Part shown: positions 46,827 to 56,633 of the stretch, piece after piece
Layout of the letters: the number at the start of each line of letters is the position of its first letter
How positions within the stretch are numbered: the stretch's first letter is position 1
Source of the DNA: Lutibacter sp.
Lineage (GTDB): Bacteria > Bacteroidota > Bacteroidia > Flavobacteriales > Flavobacteriaceae
Reading direction: 5' to 3'
DNA: 64,000 nucleotides
Assembly (NCBI GenBank): GCA_030694935.1
Contig: JAUYUA010000045.1
Span: 1-64,000 of the forward strand
The notes under the pieces: generated by a model
The model's database searches: none
Seen by the model: only the letters and a program-made list of their open reading frames with translations
What the model was told of the DNA's origin: nothing
Program-made: the position numbers and the translations under genes

Positions 46827-47630
46827 TTAATATTGCGTATAGGTATGGATGCTTGTATTTGCAACCGGCAAATAGTTTACGCCAAACCAACAAACCAGCA
46901 ACACCACAAAAGCAAGTGCCAAAATAGAAATTGCTTGTTTTGAATTGTTCGGATGAAAATGTCGGTAATGGATGTAAATTAAATAGCCCATCCAGGTTAA
47001 AAATGCCCAAACTTCTTTAGGGTCCCAAGACCAATAATGTCCCCAGGCTTCTTTTGCCCATAAGGCGCCAAAAAGCAATCCAAGCGTTAAAAAAGAAAAA
47101 CCGATATAGACCAAATTGTCTGCCAATTTTAAGGTTTCTATGTTGAAGTTTCCCTTTAAATTATCGTACCATCCTTTTATGGCAACAATGCTGGAAGCGG
47201 CCAGCACAGCATAAGAAAATAAATAAACCAACACATGCGGAATAAACCACGGACTTTGCAATGCCGGCATAAGTGTTTTTGAATAGGTTTCCGGATTCAG
47301 ATAGTTAATGGCCAAAAACATTCCTGCCATACCAATACTGTAGGCTAAAAACCATTTATATTTCCAACGAAAGTAAGTAACAAAACCAACCATCGGCAAA
47401 AATGCGGCATACCATAAACGCGTTTCGCCTAAAGTTCGCATTGGCGGACGGTCTAACGCTATCCAAAGTTTAACAATAAACAAAATTAACACCGCCCAAC
47501 CTGTCATAAATAATAGCGTTGCAACTTTTGATACGGCTTCTTTTTTGTAAGAAATCAATAAAAACAGCAATCCGATTATCCATAAGATTACGATGATTGA
47601 ACTGTATAAAGGAAAATCTATCCAAGTCAT
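46827..47630 (-). CDS. Cytochrome c biogenesis protein, CcsA/ResC-like
   Basis: A 267-residue membrane protein with eight hydrophobic segments and the haem-handling WWD-type signature EAWGHYWSWDPKEVWAFLTW near residue 190. With the ResB-like partner it forms the system II haem-delivery complex that attaches haem to apocytochromes. It is the last gene of the nrf operon (2 bases after the partner), which suggests it serves NrfA and NrfH, including NrfA's unusual CWTCK haem site. Confidence 0.9.
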   Translation of the reverse strand: MTWIDFPLYSSIIVILWIIGLLFLLISYKKEAVSKVATLLFMTGWAVLILFIVKLWIALDRPPMRTLGETRLWYAAFLPMVGFVTYFRWKYKWFLAYSIGMAGMFLAINYLNPETYSKTLMPALQSPWFIPHVLVYLFSYAVLAASSIVAIKGWYDNLKGNFNIETLKLADNLVYIGFSFLTLGLLFGALWAKEAWGHYWSWDPKEVWAFLTWMGYLIYIHYRHFHPNNSKQAISILALAFVVLLVCWFGVNYLPVANTSIHTYTQY

Positions 47631-47632
47631 TT

Positions 47633-48880
47633 TTATTGATTTTTAGTTATTTTATTTCCCATCCAAAACATATAAAATGCGCCTGCAATCATCATAAAAA
47701 TTCCGATATAAACAAACGGCAGCCAAGGATCTCTAACCAATTCCAGCACAGAAAGGTCAGACCATTTCCCCATTTTGTCATCATAACTAAGCTGGTAAAT
47801 TTTATAACCTCCAAAACTAAACGGTTTATTCACTTCTAAAACAGTACTGATTCTTTCACCTTCCTGGGTTAAAATATCGATATCCGAACTAAATTTTTGT
47901 ACTTCAGGAATGGTCATTACCAACGAAAATTTCTCATCTATTTTAAGTGACTCATACGGATACATAAAACTGCCACTACTGATCCAGCCACTAACTATTG
48001 AGTCGTTTTTAATATTTTTAACTTTAATATATGCTGATGGAGGTGATCCTATATCGTTAACAGGTTCGTATCTGTCACCTATTCTGCCCGATGATTTATA
48101 AAACTGGTCAATGGTAACTTCAAAATTATTAAAAACGTACGTTTCGCCTTTTTCAACTAGGTAAAGATTATTTCCTTTGTTATCGGCAATACCGCCCGTG
48201 CTATTTTCAATTAGTGCAAGTTTTGGATTGTATTCATCAATTAAAAAATCCTTTAAATAAATAGCAAAAGGCAATTCGATTCTGTTTTTTTGTGCATCTG
48301 TCGCAATCCAGCTTGGTTTTCCTTCAAAGGTATTAATTGAAAGTCGTTGCATATCCCCAGTGCCTAAAACTCCTGCGATTAGCGCTATAAACAACCCTAA
48401 ATGATTAAGTATAAAACCAAAATTAGCCCATTTAAATTGTAAAATTCTTTTGATTGAAATTAAACCTAAGCAAGTTAAAAATTGGAATAAGATCAGTAAA
48501 AAAGCCCAATTGCTTGTAATGTGATTTAGGCCTAAATTATTAATCAAGTTATTTTGGGAGGTAACCTGAGGAATAATTCCCATAATCATCACCATCACAG
48601 TCACCAAAGAAATACTGGAAATTGATGCGGGAACTTTGGTGAGCCATCTTATCAATTGGGTTGATGAAAACCATTTGTATAACACAAACAGCAGCAAAAC
48701 ATACCCAACCAAAAAGAATACATTGTATGGGTATGACAATGTAAGAACATTATCAGATGCAATAAATACTTCTAAAAAAAAGCCTGTAACAATTAAACCA
48801 AATCCGATAAAGAAAGATTCAACGTAACCCCACGGATTTTCCCAAAGATTACGTTGAATATTTAAATGATTTTCACTCAT
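47633..48880 (-). CDS. Cytochrome c biogenesis protein, ResB/Ccs1-like
   Basis: A 415-residue membrane protein with N-terminal hydrophobic segments, a large extracytoplasmic domain (about residues 180-375) and a last transmembrane helix (PWLPFVYIGIFMMIAGAFYMF). The FGGYKIYQLSYDD motif near the end is typical of ResB. It pairs with the downstream CcsA-like protein as system II cytochrome c synthase, and the fusion seen in some Bacteroidetes is split here. It lies 89 bases after nrfA. Confidence 0.88.
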   Translation of the reverse strand: MSENHLNIQRNLWENPWGYVESFFIGFGLIVTGFFLEVFIASDNVLTLSYPYNVFFLVGYVLLLFVLYKWFSSTQLIRWLTKVPASISSISLVTVMVMIMGIIPQVTSQNNLINNLGLNHITSNWAFLLILFQFLTCLGLISIKRILQFKWANFGFILNHLGLFIALIAGVLGTGDMQRLSINTFEGKPSWIATDAQKNRIELPFAIYLKDFLIDEYNPKLALIENSTGGIADNKGNNLYLVEKGETYVFNNFEVTIDQFYKSSGRIGDRYEPVNDIGSPPSAYIKVKNIKNDSIVSGWISSGSFMYPYESLKIDEKFSLVMTIPEVQKFSSDIDILTQEGERISTVLEVNKPFSFGGYKIYQLSYDDKMGKWSDLSVLELVRDPWLPFVYIGIFMMIAGAFYMFWMGNKITKNQ

Positions 48881-48969
48881 AGGAGTTTAAATATAATTTT
48901 TGTAGCTATGAGCTGTGGGCATTGAGATACTTGTTAAAAAGCGCTCAAAACCAACTGCTCATTGTTAAT

Positions 48970-50460
48970 TTAATATTTCGCTTCCCTTGCTTTTGCTTCT
49001 GCTTTCCATTTTGGCACCAGCTCTTTTTTGAAAGTCGCTTTTTCAGCTTTTAATTTTTCCATGTCTAAACCAATGAATTTTTGGGCAGCGGCTTTTGTTT
49101 CAATAGCCGGGTAAGGAACTTCGCCTTTAAACCCTAATTGCATCAATAATTTCGCCAATTTAATTCTGGTTTCTTGGGTAATTATAATTCCTTTACCCAA
49201 AACCCGGCCCATTTCAACCGGTGCGTGGAATGAACCTCCGTGAGAAGATGCCACAAAATCCCAACGCCATTGACCTAAACGAATGCCTTGTAAAATGTCT
49301 TTCATTTGAGCTTCTGTAGCTCCTAACTCCCAGCATTTACCGGCTTCTACGTGTGCACGAACCAGTAATTTTTCCAATTCTATGCGATTAGACGCTATTT
49401 TGTCTTGATTATCAAATACATTTTTAATTAATTCCTCTTTTTCTTCCCTATGGCAAACCTGACAAGAATTGGCAACATTGTTTAAAGGAGATTGAATATG
49501 GTGATCGGTAAATTTTTGTCCGCCTTCTGTTTTGTATGGCATATGGCAATCTGCGCAAGAAACACCCCTTTTGGCATGAATACCCATTTTATAAATTTCA
49601 TAATCCGGATGTTGCGATTTTAGCATTGGGGCCTTGCTAAGTCCATGCACCCAATCAACATGCTTAATTTTGTCGTAATATACTTCCATATCTTCAATGG
49701 TTTGGCCGCCATCCCAAGGAAGTGTTAAATACTGAATTCCTTCTTTTCCCGGAATATCCGATTTGAAATAATATTCTACGTGACACTGCGCACAAACCAA
49801 TGAGCGCATTTCGTTATGAGTTGCTTTTGAAATGTCTTTTCCTTGACGTTGGAATGCTTCAATCAAAGCTGGTTGCGTTATGGTCAATTTCATTGATTTT
49901 TCATCGTGACAGTTCGCGCATCCAATAGGATTTACAATTTGCATCCCTTTACTTGCCCATTTCCCTTTATAGTAATCATCAACCCCAATTTCATTTATCA
50001 ATCTTGGTACATCGGGAGATTTACACGTCCAGCAAGTAGAAGGCATTGGTCCGTCTTCTGGTCCGGTTGGGCCTCCTGTGCGCAATGTGTTGTGCATATC
50101 ATCAATTGCATGAACGTGTCCGCGGCCTGCATTATAGTCTTTAGAAAAACCGTATCCTGCCCATAAAACAACATATTCAGGGTATTTTGCCAACAAGTCC
50201 ACTTTTGAGGCACTGTTGTATTTAGAGCTAAATGAAGTGTCGGCGGTTCTGTAGTAAGATTCAAATTCACGCGGGAAATTTTCTCCCCAAACTTCATTTC
50301 TAGGCTCTAATTTATTGATTTTAGTTAATGGAGTATAGGCAAATTTAGCTTCCATTTTACGCTCTGTTATTGATGAAACTAACAGCCCTAACAAAAATAC
50401 CACTACTAAAGATGCTAAAAAAAGCACCCAATTTTTCCAAGGTTTTCTTATATTACTCAT
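48970..50460 (-). CDS. nrfA: Ammonia-forming cytochrome c nitrite reductase
   Basis: NrfA reduces nitrite to ammonium with six electrons in the periplasm. The 496-residue pentahaem protein has an N-terminal membrane anchor or signal (WVLFLASLVVVFLLGLLVS). The active-site haem is bound by CWTCK (Cys143-Lys147). Four CxxCH sites follow at Cys181, Cys223, Cys302 and Cys333. Candidate active-site residues are Arg127, Tyr230 and His284 by comparison with characterised NrfA. It is downstream of nrfH in the usual Bacteroidetes order. Confidence 0.97.
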   Translation of the reverse strand: MSNIRKPWKNWVLFLASLVVVFLLGLLVSSITERKMEAKFAYTPLTKINKLEPRNEVWGENFPREFESYYRTADTSFSSKYNSASKVDLLAKYPEYVVLWAGYGFSKDYNAGRGHVHAIDDMHNTLRTGGPTGPEDGPMPSTCWTCKSPDVPRLINEIGVDDYYKGKWASKGMQIVNPIGCANCHDEKSMKLTITQPALIEAFQRQGKDISKATHNEMRSLVCAQCHVEYYFKSDIPGKEGIQYLTLPWDGGQTIEDMEVYYDKIKHVDWVHGLSKAPMLKSQHPDYEIYKMGIHAKRGVSCADCHMPYKTEGGQKFTDHHIQSPLNNVANSCQVCHREEKEELIKNVFDNQDKIASNRIELEKLLVRAHVEAGKCWELGATEAQMKDILQGIRLGQWRWDFVASSHGGSFHAPVEMGRVLGKGIIITQETRIKLAKLLMQLGFKGEVPYPAIETKAAAQKFIGLDMEKLKAEKATFKKELVPKWKAEAKAREAKY

Positions 50461-50472
50461 TGTTTTATTGTT

Positions 50473-51066
50473 TTATTTTATTGAATCATTTAACTGTTTT
50501 ATTAACCACGCTGGTATTGTTTCTTGATGTTCTCCCGGTATTTTTCCATAATATTTTACTGACGATAAACTGTGAACGCTTCCGTGTGGAACTTCTTGAT
50601 GACAAGACCAACATTTTCTGTCGGTTCTGTTTTCTAAATGATTTTCAACAAATCCGCTTAATCTTGCGTCGGTTACTTGGTCTTGATGGCATCTAATGCA
50701 ATTGCTTTGAACAACTTCAACACCCGCTTCCTTCATTCTGATTACTTCAGGCTCTCCACGTGATGTAAAAACCGATGCATGATACAAACCGTCTTTAGCT
50801 TTGAATGCGTATTTTTTGAAAAAATTATCTTGCGGCACGTGACAATCGTTACAAGAAGCCCATTGCCTATGCGAACTATTTTGCCAAGTGGTGTATTGTG
50901 GTGTCATTACATGGCAATTGGCACAGGTTTTTGGATCGTCTGATAAATAGGATATAGCCTTTGATTCAATAAGCGCATACAATGTAAGCCCAGTCAAGGC
51001 GCCTAATAAAATGATTACGGGCAATCGCCATTCGAGCGGTGGTATTAATTTTTTAAAAAAACTCAT
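50473..51066 (-). CDS. nrfH: Cytochrome c nitrite reductase, tetrahaem membrane subunit
   Basis: NrfH takes electrons from menaquinol and passes them to NrfA. The 197-residue protein has one N-terminal helix (LPVIILLGALTGLTLYALI) and four CxxCH motifs (Cys48, Cys72, Cys123, Cys152). It precedes nrfA by 12 bases. Confidence 0.95.
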   Translation of the reverse strand: MSFFKKLIPPLEWRLPVIILLGALTGLTLYALIESKAISYLSDDPKTCANCHVMTPQYTTWQNSSHRQWASCNDCHVPQDNFFKKYAFKAKDGLYHASVFTSRGEPEVIRMKEAGVEVVQSNCIRCHQDQVTDARLSGFVENHLENRTDRKCWSCHQEVPHGSVHSLSSVKYYGKIPGEHQETIPAWLIKQLNDSIK

Positions 51067-51085
51067 AAAGCCTTGTTTAGTGATT

Positions 51086-52327
51086 TCATTTTGAGTTAAA
51101 TAAGGTTGGTTTAATAGTTATCATTAACCAAGCCCAGTTATTGACATTGCCGTCAAAATTGTTTTTTACAACTTTTAATCCTTCTGAAGCAAACATTTGA
51201 GAATATCCCGCTTCTATGGTAACATCTCCATTAAATTTATGCGCATAAATAACATCTACTTCAGTTCCAAGTTGCTTGTCCACATTTGGCGCAATTTCAG
51301 CTTGGGCCGAAAAATTATGCACAGTGGCCATTAAACTTGATTTATTGCCAATCTTTGTCCCAACTTTAGCATAAATATCAACTAAGCCAACATTATTTGC
51401 ATGGTTTCCCACGTAAAAATAATCCATAAAACCATTGAATTTATGATTTGTTCCGTAGAAAGGATTGAAAGCCTTGTTTTTATTGCCAATTAAAGCATTG
51501 TCATTACCAGATTGAATTTCAAAACCAAGGCCTAAATCAACTTTTGAAGAAGTTTTGTGCCCTAAATCTAATCCAATTAAATAAGCGCTTAAATCATTGT
51601 CTTGAACATCTTTACCCGATTGTAAATAAATATTTGCATTGACGCTTAAAGCATCACTGGCTTTATATTTTAAATGCGAGCCAAAAGTTTGGCTATATCT
51701 AATTTTATCTTCAACAACGTTTTGTAAACCATTGTTTAAAATCAAAAAGCTTGCATTAAATTTATTCCAATCTTTATGAAACCATGCATATTGCATTGCC
51801 TTATAATTTCCGGTTGTGGTGTAGGTGTTTCCAAATAAGTTTTCGGCATCTTGATTGTATGCAACTCCCAAATCGAATTTGTAGTTTTCATTTTCTAATT
51901 TAAAAATAGCAACATCATGGCTTCGTCCTTGCTGTGTCCATCCAACGTTTCCAAAAATTCTATGATCATCATAATTTATTTCTTGGCGACCTAATTTTAC
52001 GGCGAAATTTGGACTGAATTTTACCTTTCCCCAAGCCTCGTGTATCGCTAAACCATTTTTGTCCGTTGTATTTAATTGCGGCACGTCTCCCCAAACCCTA
52101 ACGTCTTGAAAACTTATAAAAAACGTGTAATCGTCTAAAACATATTGGGTGCTTAAACGTGTTCGTTGCGACACAAATAAAGCGGCGTCTGCACCATCTG
52201 CCGTAAGTGTTTTGTATCCATTTCTATATTCTGCGCGCGGCCTTAATTCACCGCCAATAGTTAACTGACCGTAGCTTTGAATAGTGAATAACACTAAAGC
52301 CACACTACATAGTTGTTTAAATATCAT
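51086..52327 (-). CDS. Outer-membrane beta-barrel protein, alginate-export-like
   Basis: A 413-residue protein with a signal peptide ending QSYGQ and repeated beta strands typical of the alginate export family barrels (LTIGGELRPRAEYRNGY at the start; GRQEINYDDHRIFGNVGWTQQGRSHD near residue 120). It is the first gene of the nrf operon (19 bases before nrfH), so it probably allows nitrite or another small anion through the outer membrane; the alginate name is only the family name. Confidence 0.75.
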   Translation of the reverse strand: MIFKQLCSVALVLFTIQSYGQLTIGGELRPRAEYRNGYKTLTADGADAALFVSQRTRLSTQYVLDDYTFFISFQDVRVWGDVPQLNTTDKNGLAIHEAWGKVKFSPNFAVKLGRQEINYDDHRIFGNVGWTQQGRSHDVAIFKLENENYKFDLGVAYNQDAENLFGNTYTTTGNYKAMQYAWFHKDWNKFNASFLILNNGLQNVVEDKIRYSQTFGSHLKYKASDALSVNANIYLQSGKDVQDNDLSAYLIGLDLGHKTSSKVDLGLGFEIQSGNDNALIGNKNKAFNPFYGTNHKFNGFMDYFYVGNHANNVGLVDIYAKVGTKIGNKSSLMATVHNFSAQAEIAPNVDKQLGTEVDVIYAHKFNGDVTIEAGYSQMFASEGLKVVKNNFDGNVNNWAWLMITIKPTLFNSK

Positions 52328-52395
52328 TTTGATTAAATTGGTTTAATGTGTTATAATTTTGAAACAAAAAAACAATATAAACAGGTAATAAATGA

Positions 52396-52407
52396 TGATT
52401 TAAATCA
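52396..52407. promoter_or_regulatory. FNR/CRP-like palindrome upstream of the nrf operon
   Basis: TGATTTAAATCA is a perfect 12-bp palindrome matching the FNR half-sites TGAT-N4-ATCA. In gene orientation a TATATTG-like -7 box lies about 25 bases downstream, which places the centre near -41 of the predicted start. This fits class II activation by an FNR/CRP-type regulator under low oxygen. Confidence 0.5.
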
Positions 52408-52541
52408 GGTTAACGGATTTTTTTATCTTTTATATATTTTTAGCTATTTAAGCATTGGTGTTTGAAGTTTTTTTGGTTTCAGGTTTCAAATACTAAACGA
52501 TTAAACAAATAAACGATTATACATTTCAACTTTTAACTTTT

Positions 52542-53579
52542 TTACGGTGCCGGGTTTGGCTGCAGTTCATGAATTTCGTCTATTTTTTTCAAGACTTCTT
52601 CGGAAAGTTCCACCTCAATACTTGAAATATTCTCTTTCAATTGTTGCATCGTGGTTGCGCCAATGATGTTGGAAGTCAAAAATGGCTGCTGATTTACAAA
52701 AGCCAATGCCAAATGCGCCAAACTCATATTTAATTCCTTTGCCAATTCGGCATATTTTTGGATTAAAACTTTTGATTGTTCGCTGCTGTATCTGGAATAT
52801 GTAGGAAACAAATTTAAACGAGAATTTTCAGAGGAGGTTTCAGTAAGGTATTTGCCGGATAATGTTCCGAAACCCAATGGAGAATAGGCCAATAAACCAA
52901 CATTTTCACGATGGGCAACTTCGGCTAGATTAATTTCAAAAGTTCTGTTCAATAAGGAATACGGATTTTGGATGGTTTTGCATCGGGTTAAATGATGGTG
53001 TTTGCTTTCCTCTAAATGTCGCATCAATCCCCAAGAAGTTTCATTGGAAACTCCGTAATGCCGAATTTTTCCTGCCGTAACGAATCCGTCCAATACCGCT
53101 ATAACTTCCTTAAAATTATCCTCCCATTTTTCATTGGCGTCATGTTTGTAATTCCGTTTTCCAAAATAATTGGTATTTCTTTCTGGCCAATGCAATTGGT
53201 ATAGATCAAGGTAATCGGTTTGTAGGCGATTTAAACTTTTTCCCAAAGCATCTTGAAGCACTTCTTTTGAAAACCCTAAATTTTCTCGAATATATTTAAA
53301 ATAATCATTGGGTCCCACAACTTTGGAAGCCACTACTAAATCTTCCCTTTTTTGATTTTTTAACCAGCTTCCAATAAATCGCTCAGTGCTTCCCTGCGTT
53401 TCTTTTTTTCCGGGAATTGAATACATTTCGGCAGTGTCGATAAAATTTACGCCGTTTTCAACCGCATAATTCAATTGTTCATGAGCATCACTTTCGGTAT
53501 TTTGTTGTCCGTAAGTCATAGTTCCCAAACAAATTTTACTCACTTCTATGTTGGTATTTGGCAGCGTGGTGTATTTCAT
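52542..53579 (-). CDS. Aldo/keto reductase, Tas-like
   Basis: A 345-residue AKR with tetrad Asp48, Tyr53, Lys86 and His130. The long insertion WPERNTNYFGKRNYKHDANE after the catalytic histidine and the IPGKKETQGSTERFIGSWL segment are typical of the Tas/YajO branch. It stands alone; the flanking intergenic DNA carries AAACGATTAAAC / GTTGTTGAGTTG type simple repeats. Confidence 0.88.
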   Translation of the reverse strand: MKYTTLPNTNIEVSKICLGTMTYGQQNTESDAHEQLNYAVENGVNFIDTAEMYSIPGKKETQGSTERFIGSWLKNQKREDLVVASKVVGPNDYFKYIRENLGFSKEVLQDALGKSLNRLQTDYLDLYQLHWPERNTNYFGKRNYKHDANEKWEDNFKEVIAVLDGFVTAGKIRHYGVSNETSWGLMRHLEESKHHHLTRCKTIQNPYSLLNRTFEINLAEVAHRENVGLLAYSPLGFGTLSGKYLTETSSENSRLNLFPTYSRYSSEQSKVLIQKYAELAKELNMSLAHLALAFVNQQPFLTSNIIGATTMQQLKENISSIEVELSEEVLKKIDEIHELQPNPAP

Positions 53580-53786
53580 TTTTGTTGTTGAGTTGTTAAA
53601 TCGTTGAATTGTGTATTTGTTGAGTTGTTAATCGTGTATTTGTTTGTTTTGGTGATAATCGGATTCAAATGTATAAAAATAAAAAACCATTTTCAGCAAG
53701 TATGAAAATGGTTTTTTTAAAATTTAAATATTTACGTGTTTTAACAGTTCAGCGATTAAACAACTCAACGTCTAAACGATTCAACA

Positions 53787-54974
53787 TTATTTAAGTATGG
53801 CTTCAATTCCCGGCAATACTTTTCCTTCTAAACTTTCCAACATCGCGCCGCCGCCAGTTGATACATAACTCACTTTGTCTTCAAAACCAAATTGTTTCAC
53901 CGCCGCAACAGAATCGCCGCCGCCAACTAAAGAAAACGTTCCGTTTTTTGTGGCTTCAGCAATAGAATTTCCTAAAGCAATGGTTCCGTTGGCAAAACTT
54001 TCCATCTCAAAAACGCCCACAGGTCCGTTCCAAAGAATGGTTTTAGATTCCATAATCACTTTATGAAAAAGTTCCCTCGATTTTGGTCCGGCATCCAAAC
54101 CTTGCCATCCATCAGGAATTTTATCGATATCGCATATTTGCGTATTTGCGTTATTGTTAAAATCATCGGCTGCAATTACATCCACAGGAATATGGACCTG
54201 AACGCCTTTTTCTTTGGCTTTCTTTAAAATTTCAAGCGCCAAATCGAGTTTGTCATCTTCACAAATAGAATTTCCAACTTTACCTCCAAGGGCTTTCACA
54301 AACGTAAAACTCATTCCTCCGCCCAAGATTAAATGATCCACTTTGTCTAAAATATTTTCGATAATCGTTATTTTTGAAGACACTTTTGAGCCGCCTAATA
54401 CCGCTAAAACAGGTTTTTCACTGTCTTCCAACACTTTTTTGATGCTGATAATTTCTTGTGCCAGCAAACTGCCGAAACATTTATTTTCAGGGAAAAATTT
54501 CGCCACAATGGTGGTGGAAGCGTGCGCTCTGTGGGCCGTTCCAAATGCATCATTTACATACACATCGCCCAATTTTGAAAGCTGTTCTGCAAATGCCTCG
54601 TCACCTTCTTCTTCTTCAGCATGAAAACGCAAATTTTCAAGCAACAAAACTTCGCCCATTTTTAATTCTGCGGAGGCTTTTTCGGCGACTTCTCCAACAC
54701 ATTCTGAAACAAATTTCACTGGAATTGCAAGTATTTCAGCTATTTCATCAACAATATGTTTTAAAGAATATTTTGCTTCAACACCTTTTGGCCTTCCCAA
54801 ATGCGACATCAAAATAACCGCTCCGCCGTCTTTTAAAATTTTATCGATTGTTGGTTTTGCGGCTTCAATTCTGGTGGCATCCGTCACCTTAAAATTTTCG
54901 TCTAACGGCACGTTGAAATCAACGCGAATAAGTGCTTTTTTATCCTTAAAATTAATGTCTTGTATTGTTTTCAT
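53787..54974 (-). CDS. pgk: Phosphoglycerate kinase
   Basis: A 395-residue glycolytic enzyme that transfers phosphate from 1,3-bisphosphoglycerate to ADP. Motifs include the N-terminal [26 protein letters not shown] substrate region (residues 14-39), [10 protein letters not shown], and the C-terminal [17 protein letters not shown] and [12 protein letters not shown] nucleotide-binding sites. Normal length. Confidence 0.97.
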   Translation of the reverse strand: MKTIQDINFKDKKALIRVDFNVPLDENFKVTDATRIEAAKPTIDKILKDGGAVILMSHLGRPKGVEAKYSLKHIVDEIAEILAIPVKFVSECVGEVAEKASAELKMGEVLLLENLRFHAEEEEGDEAFAEQLSKLGDVYVNDAFGTAHRAHASTTIVAKFFPENKCFGSLLAQEIISIKKVLEDSEKPVLAVLGGSKVSSKITIIENILDKVDHLILGGGMSFTFVKALGGKVGNSICEDDKLDLALEILKKAKEKGVQVHIPVDVIAADDFNNNANTQICDIDKIPDGWQGLDAGPKSRELFHKVIMESKTILWNGPVGVFEMESFANGTIALGNSIAEATKNGTFSLVGGGDSVAAVKQFGFEDKVSYVSTGGGAMLESLEGKVLPGIEAILK

Positions 54975-55146
54975 CTGTTTATGATTTATTATTTTAAGTG
55001 CTGATTATCAGTATTTTAATTTTTATTATTTATTTTTAAGTCAATAAAAAGCTACCCCCTAAAAATAAGGATTTTTGTAATTTTAATATTTTAGTTGCTC
55101 AACGCTAAGTGATAAAAAAATTTCATCTTCATGCTCTGCGGCAATA

Positions 55147-56523
55147 CTCCTGTGTGCTTAGTGTTTGATGTCAGTTTCATCTTCGGGGTTTCTTGTTTTG
55201 CAAGATGTTTCAACCTCCAGTAAAAATCGACCTTTTAAGCAACTTCACCAACCTCTATCCCTAATTCTCTTAATCTCCTGAGGTGGTGTAAAATTTGTTT
55301 GTCTTTCTTCTTGTTTTCTAAAAACTCATTGCCTAATTCTTTATACGCCATTTGGTTTTTTAGGATGAAATAGGTGGCAATCAGGATCTTATGTCCTACG
55401 GCGATTAATGCTCTTTTTTTACCTCTTCGTCCTGCTAAACTATCGTATTTACTACGCAAATATGTTCCTTTGGTTCGTGTGGCAGCCCAGCCACACTGGA
55501 CTAAAACTACTTTTAAATAATTATTGCCGTGGGTTATTCGTCCACTTTTTTTTTTACCCGCACTTTCATTGTTGCCGGGACACATCCCTGCCCATGAGGC
55601 TAAATGTTGTTCGTTTGGAAACTGGCTCATATCGTTGCCTATCTCTGCTATAATTTCCGTAGCACCATCTTTGCCAACCCCTGGTATGCTTTGCAATAAC
55701 TCTACACTGGCTTTTAATTTATTTCTCTCTAAATGTTGGTCTATTTCTTTTTCTAATTGTCCTATTAATGATTCTTTGGATTGGATAGAAATTCGAACCA
55801 TTCGAAGCAAAAACCGATGATGGTCTGTCAAAAATCCTTTTAATGCCTCTCTCAAATCGTCTTTGCTGGCTTGCATTTTGCTATGATGATAAGCAATCAA
55901 TTTTTCAATATCCTCTTCTCCAGCTATCATCTGCTCTATTATTTTACTGGATGTAGCACCGCTCATATTGCTGACAACGCTTGAGAGTTTTATGTTTGCA
56001 TCCTCCAATATTTTATGTATTCTGTTTTTTTCAGAAGCAATTTGCCCCACTATCTTTCTACGATAACGGGTCAAATCTCGCAACTCTCTGATAGGTCTTG
56101 GAGGAATAAAACTCCCTTTCAATAATCCACTAATGAGTAATTTAGAAATCCATCTGCTGTCTTTTTTGTCTGTCTTATGACCTGGAACATTTTTGATATG
56201 CCGTGCATTTACCAAAATTATTTCAAAGTATTCTTCCAAAACATTAAAAACAGGTTTCCAATAAACCCCAGTACTTTCCATTGCAATATGGGTAATTTTG
56301 TTTTCCAAAAGCCAATCTCGCATCAATTCGATAGAACTTGTGAAACTATCAAAACTACGGGTTTCCTCTTTTATCCCAGAGCCTTTTATGGTAGCAACAA
56401 GTACTTTTTTATGTACATCAATGCCACAGCCTCGTTCAATAACTTGTTCAAATACTACTTCATTTTTTGTGTCCATTTTATTTAAGTTTAATTATCCAAC
56501 AAAGATAATCATTCCCCTGTGTG
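55147..56523 (-). mobile_element. IS110-family element, ends tentative
   Basis: The transposase gene is flanked by direct words CTCCTGTGTG (55147-55156) and CCCCTGTGTG (56514-56523), which agree at 9 of 10 positions and are 1367 bp apart, a normal IS110 length. No inverted repeats were seen at these ends, as expected for many IS110 members. If these are the ends, the noncoding part is about 80 bases 3' and about 40 bases 5' of the gene; the longer 3' side would fit an IS1111-type guide RNA. Confidence 0.5.
55235..56476 (-). CDS. IS110-family transposase (DEDD recombinase)
   Basis: The 413-residue protein has the N-terminal RuvC-like DEDD domain (CGIDVHKKVLVATIKG; HIAMESTGVYW; NARHIKNVPGHKTDKKDS carries the last aspartates) and the C-terminal domain SIPGVGKDGATEIIAEIG with SWAGMCPGNNESAGKKKSG, which holds the candidate catalytic serine. 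No frameshift. IS110 enzymes recombine DNA with a bridge/seek RNA encoded at an element end. Confidence 0.92.
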   Translation of the reverse strand: MDTKNEVVFEQVIERGCGIDVHKKVLVATIKGSGIKEETRSFDSFTSSIELMRDWLLENKITHIAMESTGVYWKPVFNVLEEYFEIILVNARHIKNVPGHKTDKKDSRWISKLLISGLLKGSFIPPRPIRELRDLTRYRRKIVGQIASEKNRIHKILEDANIKLSSVVSNMSGATSSKIIEQMIAGEEDIEKLIAYHHSKMQASKDDLREALKGFLTDHHRFLLRMVRISIQSKESLIGQLEKEIDQHLERNKLKASVELLQSIPGVGKDGATEIIAEIGNDMSQFPNEQHLASWAGMCPGNNESAGKKKSGRITHGNNYLKVVLVQCGWAATRTKGTYLRSKYDSLAGRRGKKRALIAVGHKILIATYFILKNQMAYKELGNEFLENKKKDKQILHHLRRLRELGIEVGEVA

Positions 56524-56633
56524 TCTAAAATGTAGTCATGGATGTTTCATCATTTTATATGTTTTAAAAATACTAACAAATCTATTGATTTACTTTTTTT
56601 ATTTACTGCCAAATTTCGTAAAAAAATATCCGA

